From: Patella vulgata
Taxonomy: Eukaryota; Mollusca; Gastropoda; Patellidae
Direction: 5' to 3'
Assembly: GCF_932274485.2 (NCBI RefSeq)
Contig: NC_065879.2
Location: 42,216,436 to 42,280,435 of the forward strand
DNA: 64,000 bases
The position numbers were made by a program, and so were the translations under genes. This document shows, one piece after another, positions 60,701 through 64,000 of this stretch. Below the pieces are notes generated by a model. It saw only the letters and a program-made list of their open reading frames with translations, did not search any database and was not told the DNA's origin. Each line of letters starts with the position of its first letter. Within the stretch, counting starts at the first letter, position 1.

Positions 60701-61696
60701 CTATCTGATAGAGAGATGAAACTGAGTGTATAGTTTGATTGCTCGATACTTTTGAAAAAAAAAATAATGTGCGATTAATTAATGTGTGTCATCTATTTAT
60801 TTTGTGATTTCGGCGGGGGACATCAACCTCACTGTTGGCTTGTTTTCTATAATTCTGTGTTATATGATTTCACCTGCCAAATTTTTGTCTGTTTCGACTT
60901 CTGTAGTGAATAAAGATACAATACATAGGGCAGAAAAAAACTGTTCACAGCTGGCCCTTTTCCTGAATATAATCACAATTTATATGGTCATTTTTATATA
61001 ATGTTTCAACTCATTAATCATAGGCATTGGTTGTTTACACAAGTTTAGAAGTAGGCTAAATACAAAAACAGATACCAGGAATGTGTATATATTATTCCGC
61101 AATTTCTTCTACTGCCATTAGGATTGAACAGTGCATTTCAGAAACCTTAATCAACGCTCATTTGAATATGTATGACATATGTAGGCGCATAAAAACACCA
61201 GAGGAAGTATGACTATTTTGATTAGTCAGCAACTGAACTTCATGGACTAATAAAACCAATCATATGTAGGGTCACCTGTTAACCTCAGGGTTTTTCTCTG
61301 GGTCATCTGATTTCCTCCCACTGCTAAAGCTCCATACACCAAGCAAATTATAGAATAAAACTGTATCATGTTAGTCCAATCTCTAATCATCTGTAATAAT
61401 TACAGTATCTAAATTTGGCAATGATTTGTGACCGACCTGATAATACTAGTTACCAATATCTCAGGTTTGTGGAACCTTGCTTGGTGCCCCCTTAAGGCTG
61501 TTGCATTGTAACCTTCATGAAATTATTCAGATTCCATTATTTATGTACTGTTTTTATTTACAGAACAACAACAATCATTCTAGTAAGTGGATCAGGAGAA
61601 TGTAATTATATAGAGAAAACTTTAGTTGCACCATTTAATCCAGATGATCCACAATATATCACCAAATCACATCAGTTCAATCTAACACCAGAATAA
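46422..61696 (+). CDS. TANGO2: TANGO2 homologue, NRDE-family protein
   Basis: Complete host gene, 287 codons (human 276). Exons: 46422-46563, 47285-47401, 48649-48763, 54985-55058, 56359-56515, 59502-59627, 61564-61696. All introns are GT-AG and every phase joins. An in-frame TGA lies ten codons before the ATG. The protein starts MCLLFLLVNNN and keeps the Cys2 typical of the family. It has the NRDE signature at residues 24-27 (NNRDEYWKRPTKLADFW), then GGTWLGMNKNGRIGILLN, NGFHLILLD, GISNSPYHKPWQK and EYGTRTTTIIL. In other animals TANGO2 is linked to Golgi-ER organisation, mitochondrial metabolism and haem or acyl-CoA handling; its biochemical reaction is unsettled. Exon 4 is the least conserved part. 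AATAAA follows the stop at 61743. Introns 2, 3, 5 and 6 carry most of the transposons. Confidence 0.96.
47609..48483 (-). repeat. SINE1 split by a TTAA MITE
   Basis: The reversed SINE1 tail (aaatgaaatgaaatggggtt) lies at 47609-47641. The body resumes at 48203 (ttaacgtcctactgttctgt) and runs to the 5' half (gaactttctcagccatg). The MITE at 47642-48202 separates the two parts. It lies in TANGO2 intron 2. The open frame at 48238-48438 is a shadow. Confidence 0.88.
47642..48202. mobile_element. TTAA-flanked MITE, copy 2 (nested in SINE1)
   Basis: 561 bp, with perfect 12-bp inverted ends agatgggttccc and gggaacccatct. TTAA lies on both sides (47638-47641 and 48203-48206). SINE1 elsewhere reads ggtttaacgtcc, with a single TTAA, so the empty site is known and the duplication is exactly TTAA. 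It is about 90% alike to copy 1 at 28962 by eye. Confidence 0.92.
49004..50800 (+). mobile_element. P-family element split by a Tigger fragment
   Basis: The left end caaatggttgccatgtaaga with tatgcccacattt lies at 49007-49039. Monomers resume at 49808 (catgagccataatcgagg). The right end is gtcgacgacaatatatgtcc with the hairpin acatgaaaatgtgggcatat. It lies in TANGO2 intron 3. Confidence 0.82.
49041..49805 (-). mobile_element. Tigger/pogo-type derivative, one end missing
   Basis: The right end ggatgtgacagagtccactg and the subterminal repeats (caccgataattg, ccggaaatactgtaacttcg) match the element at 36914 in reverse. The left end stops at acagcgtttcgga without the terminal repeat. The transposase segment is replaced by unrelated AT-rich sequence, so this deletion differs from that of the other copy. 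Confidence 0.82.
53018..54544 (+). mobile_element. Tc1-like transposon, apparently intact
   Basis: 1,527 bp, with inverted ends that match perfectly over about 30 bp (ctattcaaaaaaagtagggg on the left, cccctactttttttgaatag on the right). TA lies on both sides (53016-53017 and 54545-54546). It carries one uninterrupted transposase frame. The matching ends and open frame suggest recent insertion, into the older FB2 element. Confidence 0.93.
53311..54330 (+). CDS. Tc1-type transposase, DD34E
   Basis: 339 aa, the usual length for Tc1 elements (about 340), with an ATG start. Residues 1-60 form the first helix-turn-helix (VARTMNVSQSVISRLWSRYR) and the basic GRPR motif (RSGRPR, residues 54-59). A second helix-turn-helix lies at about 75-115. 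Catalytic acids are D151 (FSDESRF), D241 (FQDDNARCH) and E276 (SPIEHVWD), with exactly 34 residues between the last two. No internal stop is present and all three acids are kept, so the protein could be active. It would bind the element's ends and catalyse cut-and-paste movement at TA sites. Confidence 0.95.
   Translation: MRRLTQNERLRALGMLQIGTTQAVVARTMNVSQSVISRLWSRYRDTQSVQDRPRSGRPRATTQAQDRFIRTLALRNRVITANQISARLQTDTGVRVSGQTIRNRLHRGHLRARHPRVIPCLRDHHIQARRRWCRDRQHWDNRRWSNVMFSDESRFTVDILDRRRRVWRRRNERFQDVNVIRHDRFRGGSVMVWGGITVAGRTALHVVAGRVTGQYYRDNILAVHVVPFARRHGRRFIFQDDNARCHRARIVTGYLQQQNITTLPWPALSPDLSPIEHVWDMLGQRLRQRQQRPANVQELAAALQQEWDNLDQNDLRRLISSMPRRINACLANRGGFTRN
54985..55058 (+). CDS. TANGO2: TANGO2 exon 4, 74-bp exon
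   Basis: Encodes KGHYNMNYFTNFDEDNLSNK and LNRE between tttcag and gtaggg. Its phases (2 in, 1 out) are exactly those needed between exons 3 and 5. It stands where human TANGO2 has [22 protein letters not shown]. It lies 70 bp to the right of the FB2 foldback element. Confidence 0.85.
55213..55760 (+). repeat. Two-unit tandem duplication of unknown origin
   Basis: Unit 1 (about 55213-55480) and unit 2 (about 55536-55760) share the words atagtgaatcgcccagtta, ctgtcaactctcacaaaaca and attctgtcc, with moderate divergence. The open frame at 55178-55492 spans unit 1 only and has no known domain. It lies in TANGO2 intron 4. Poly-C tracts lie at 55086 and 55801. Confidence 0.6.
56872..57469 (+). mobile_element. 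Q-family element, left end and monomers
   Basis: The hairpin cacattcataatgtggacg, tatattgccgtc is followed by a short (GT)n and four diverged monomers (gcctacagacgtcaattctt, tataccctaaggatgatccc, gggcagagccacaccca). It runs into SINE2 at about 57470. Confidence 0.8.
57470..57722 (+). repeat. SINE2 inside a P/Q composite
   Basis: It starts within the tRNA-like part (ggcgtggtttcgattccca, B box) and proceeds through gtgggttttctccgtgtcct and aaatgacttagtttgtgtcg to cgaccttaaaccccacccct and a (CT)n tract. The A-box region is missing. Confidence 0.8.
57740..58724 (-). mobile_element. P-family element, reverse, complete ends
   Basis: The plus strand starts with the hairpin end gcccacattttcatgtggac, gtatattgtcgtc, then the gtccgtccgtccatccgccc microsatellite. 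Monomers follow (gatctcggttcctttcgat, aaaatggccgcccc). It ends with ctcttgcaaaatgtggacgt and ggcagccactgg, the left end in reverse. It lies in TANGO2 intron 5. Confidence 0.87.
58725..58895 (+). mobile_element. Q-family monomer and right end
   Basis: One monomer (gtttacagactgcaattctg, tttgcatatttattccttat, gcatgccccgaccccc) and the right-end word gaatgtcgacgtatattgca. The piece continues the Q array that stops at 57469. Confidence 0.7.
59646..60850 (+). mobile_element. R-family element, long copy, in TANGO2 intron 6
   Basis: The left end gtcccccgcctttcgaagaa, agcaggggac is a terminal hairpin, followed by a (GTCT)n microsatellite (gtccgtccgtctgtctgtct). Five or six monomers follow (caatttgattggt, taatgaagtgaga, gtaggtgttcattaggtgaa). 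The right end is gatttcggcgggggacatca, acctcactgttggcttgttt. It begins 18 bp after the exon 6 donor. A hairpin MITE is nested at 59841. Confidence 0.85.
59841..60061. mobile_element. Hairpin MITE nested in an R element
   Basis: 221 bp, with arms of about 90 bp: ctatggtggctgaaagcgtc on the left and gacgctttcagccaccatag on the right, including cgcgagagtcgccgttaagc and its complement. TAAG lies on both sides (59837-59840 and 60062-60065) and once in undisturbed R monomers (gggtaagc), so a 4-bp duplication is likely. The superfamily is unknown. Confidence 0.8.
61264..61375 (+). repeat. SINE2 fragment
   Basis: Gtagggtcacctgttaacct, gggtcatctgatttcctccc and actgctaaagctcc match the SINE2 middle. 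The tRNA-like head and the tail are missing. Confidence 0.65.
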
Positions 61697-61742
61697 AGGC
61701 ACTAACTAGTAATATAAAATTCTATGGTATATTTTTATATTA

Positions 61743-61748
61743 AATAAA
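61743..61748 (+). terminator. TANGO2 polyadenylation signal
   Basis: AATAAA 47 bp after the TAA stop at 61694-61696. A second AATAAA lies at 61798-61803. Confidence 0.7.
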
Positions 61749-61921
61749 GAGAATTATTTTTATTAAACTTAAAATGGCTAGACCGTTGTGGTTCAAAAAT
61801 AAAATTGTTGATTTTTTATGATGATTTGTTTTGTGGGATGCCAATCAGTCTTGTTTGTTTGAGTAAAGGCACGGTTGAAATTTTCCAAGTGGTTGTTCCC
61901 TGAAAAACAGTCAAAAGACGC

Positions 61922-62020
61922 ACCAATCTAATTAAAACACAGATCCTATTTCGTTTTGTTTTTATAGTTCAAAATTTCGTTTTACTTGTCTTTACTACGC
62001 TAGGATCTGGAAGAGATGTT
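61922..62020 (+). mobile_element. 9-bp-TSD MITE family, left end only
   Basis: Caatctaattaaaacacaga, atttcgttttgtttttatag and ctttactacgctaggatctg match the first 100 bp of the complete copy at 22863. Confidence 0.75.
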
Positions 62021-62433
62021 TCATCAAGCTCTAAGAAAATCATCATTTAAATCGACGTGAACTCATTTCCCGCCAGTTTTGACGAAATTTGAAAATTGGC
62101 TTCCGTCTTGATCTGCTTATTTACAGAGGCAGCTAAATTTTTAAAAAAATGCACGTTTTCTAAGAATACCGTTAATTCTGGCTCAGTCGGATAAGTATTA
62201 TCCAGTTTATTCGCTAAAAGGACGGAAGATAATTTAAGTAAATTTACGTTTGGTGTATATTGACAGCTGATCAGTACAAGGTGGAAACATATCAATCCCA
62301 ACAAAAACAATGATTATTATGGTCACGAAACTCACTGAGTAGCATCAAATCTATAGAGAATCAAGATCTCCAAAAGCAGGCAGGACATAATCCACGAAGT
62401 TAGGGGCCTAAACCAAAAGATTTAAATCAGTGG
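62021..62433. other. No gene recognised
   Basis: The minus-strand frame at 62047-62310 resembles a secreted peptide but begins at TTG with an in-frame stop just upstream and has no ATG. I do not call a gene. Confidence 0.4.
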
Positions 62434-62990
62434 GAGGGACGTGATCCTTGCATGGATCCCTTCCCACATTAATATTTTCGGCAACGAGCAGGCCGACAAA
62501 CTAGCGAAAGAGGGGTTGTCACTAAAAGAACTGGATTATTTAGAAGACAGCAGTCAGGAATTTCCAAGCATAGCAAAAGAGTAGATCAAAATTGCATGGA
62601 AATCCCATCTAAAACAAGAAAACACCTATCGCTATCAAATATATAGCAATCTTGTAGACAAGGTGTATATCAATCACCCCTCAATCAAAGTATGCAAACT
62701 CATCACGAGGCTCAAAACAATAGATGTAGTCAAAGACTACGCCTATACACCAATTAAATGCCCGTGTGGACATATTGCAACCCCTTCACACCTACTAATC
62801 GATTGCAATCAGTTAAAGAACGAACGTCTATCAATGATTGACATATCGATAGGAAGAGGTAAAACACTTTGTCTCAATTCTCTCCTTTCTCTACCCCCAA
62901 AGATAGGTATTGAGAAAATAAGCATGACAAATCGCATGCAGGGCGGTTCGCAAAACTGTCCCCAAGAGGGAAACGTTCCGTCCTGAGCAA
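62434..62990 (+). mobile_element. LINE fragment: RNase H and zinc-finger tail
   Basis: The frame starting near 62434 encodes VILAWIPSHINIFGNEQADK, LAKEGL, the end of a LINE RNase H domain (motif WIPSH..I.GNE.AD.LAK). After an in-frame TAG near 62581 the same frame continues to a CPCGHIATPSHLLIDC zinc-binding tail, as found after RNase H in I-group and related LINEs. The reverse-transcriptase part is missing and the piece is 5' truncated. The 3'UTR contains ggttcgcaaaactgtc, which recurs after the R insertion at 63760. Confidence 0.82.
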
Positions 62991-63002
62991 ATCTAATACA
63001 AC

Positions 63003-63724
63003 AAGCCCCCCCCCCCCGCCCGCCGAAATCCCAAAATAAATAGATGACACATAATCGCACATTTATTTATTTTTTCAAAAGTATCGTGCAATCAAACTAT
63101 ACACTAAGTTTCATCACTCTCTATCAGATAAAATCAAGATTATCTTGCCCCAAAGCATCGACCAATGAAATTGTTTAGCTCTGCTTAGCTTCAACTCGAA
63201 ATGTTAATCACTGAACTCAGTCAAGACATTCATCCAATGAACATCTAGATCAAGTTCAAACATTCTACCTCAATTAAAAGCAGAGTTGTTAGTCAAACTT
63301 ATTCAAGGTAATGATATAATGAATCTATATTCGGAGTTTCATCGCCCTCACTTCATTATAACCAAACTTATCGTGCCCCAAAGCATCAACCAGTTAGATT
63401 GCTTATCGCTGCTTACCGTAAGCAGACAATGTTCATCATCGAACTCCATCAAGGCATTTACCTAATGAACGCCTACACCCAGTTTGAACATTCTACCTCA
63501 ATTAGAAGGAGAGTCATTGTGTTCCAAAGTCTCGACCAATCAAATTGCTTATCTCTGCTTACCCTAAGCAGAAAATGCTCATCTTCGAACTCCATCAAGG
63601 CATTGACCTAATAAATACCTAAACCAAGTTTGAACATTCTAGCTCAATTAGAAAGAGTTATTGTGTCTCAAAAAGTGTGACGGACAGACAGACAGACGGG
63701 CGAACCCATTTTAATAGTCTCCTG
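63003..63724 (-). mobile_element. R-family element nested in LINE 3'UTR
   Basis: The plus strand starts with a poly-C-expanded form of the right end (cgcccgccgaaatcccaaaa). Four or five monomers follow (gcatcgaccaatgaaattg, catcaaggcatttacctaat). It ends at gacggacagacagacagacg, ggcgaacccattttaatag, tctcctgcc. LINE-like sequence (ggacggttcgcaaaaactgc, ttccgtcctg) lies on both sides. Confidence 0.8.
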
Positions 63725-63879
63725 CCATCTGGCAACTAAACTAATCAACCCAAAACACACAACAGGACGGTTCGCAAAAACTGCCTTAAGAGGGAAGCGT
63801 TCCGTCCTGCGCAAAACTGATACAATAACCTAAGCAGGATGGAGCACAAAAATGACCACCTTCCGTCTCGTTTATTATA

Positions 63880-64000
63880 CACTCTTCAAAAAAAGTAGGG
63901 GATATTGAAATGCAAATACCTATGCAGGTTGCGATGTGATAAATAGTCATGGACATTTGACATGCTTTGAGAGTATGTTCACAAATGAAGAACCACTGAG
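63880..64000 (+). mobile_element. Left end of a second Tc1-like element
   Basis: After a TA, cactcttcaaaaaaagtagg, ggatatt is the same terminal repeat type as the Tc1 element at 53018 (ctattcaaaaaaagtagggg). The window ends before any transposase codons. Confidence 0.75.

Noticed and set aside
62047-62310. Minus-strand frame resembling a small secreted peptide
   Set aside because: The first codon is TTG, an in-frame stop lies two codons upstream, and there is no ATG in the frame.

Overview
The window looks like AT-rich nuclear DNA from a mollusc, most likely a gastropod and possibly a limpet. This rests on two host genes with many GT-AG introns, two tRNA-type SINE families ending in TTAAACCCCATTTC, and abundant elements built like the bivalve 'pearl' family. 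The species assignment is inference. I see no prokaryotic gene, no rRNA and no functional tRNA gene.

Two host genes were reconstructed exon by exon and are arranged head to head. On the minus strand, 40341 down to 16213, lies a complete 16-exon ZER1 gene of 752 codons. It encodes the substrate receptor of the CUL2-elongin BC ubiquitin ligase that reads N-terminal glycine degrons. On the plus strand, 46422 to 61696, lies a complete 7-exon TANGO2 gene of 287 codons, an NRDE-family protein. In both genes every intron phase matches and an in-frame stop sits just upstream of the start codon. The roughly 6 kb between them holds a candidate promoter (E-box and CCAT-type motif near 42.05-42.08 kb), one SINE and a 2.6 kb foldback element.

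Nearly everything else is mobile DNA, much of it nested. Region 1-16 kb has no host gene: SINEs, a Tc1 fossil, TTAA-flanked and 9-bp-TSD MITEs, hairpin MITEs and tandem-monomer elements. The ZER1 introns (16-40 kb) hold more of the same, plus two non-autonomous hAT elements with 8-bp duplications, pogo/Tigger derivatives and a LINE 3' end. The TANGO2 introns (46-61 kb) hold a long-arm foldback element split by a Tc1 transposon with an intact 339-aa transposase. The right edge has a LINE RNase H fragment and the left end of a second Tc1 element.

The most interesting signal is a group of element families (called P, Q, R and U here). They share one plan: tandem monomers of about 145-175 bp, often as A-B dimers; a tetranucleotide microsatellite; a terminal hairpin; and short inverted termini. 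This fits pearl-type, Helitron/Helentron-derived non-autonomous elements. One copy (20391-21410) sits inside another repeat whose empty site is also in the window, which fixes its ends and shows no long target duplication.
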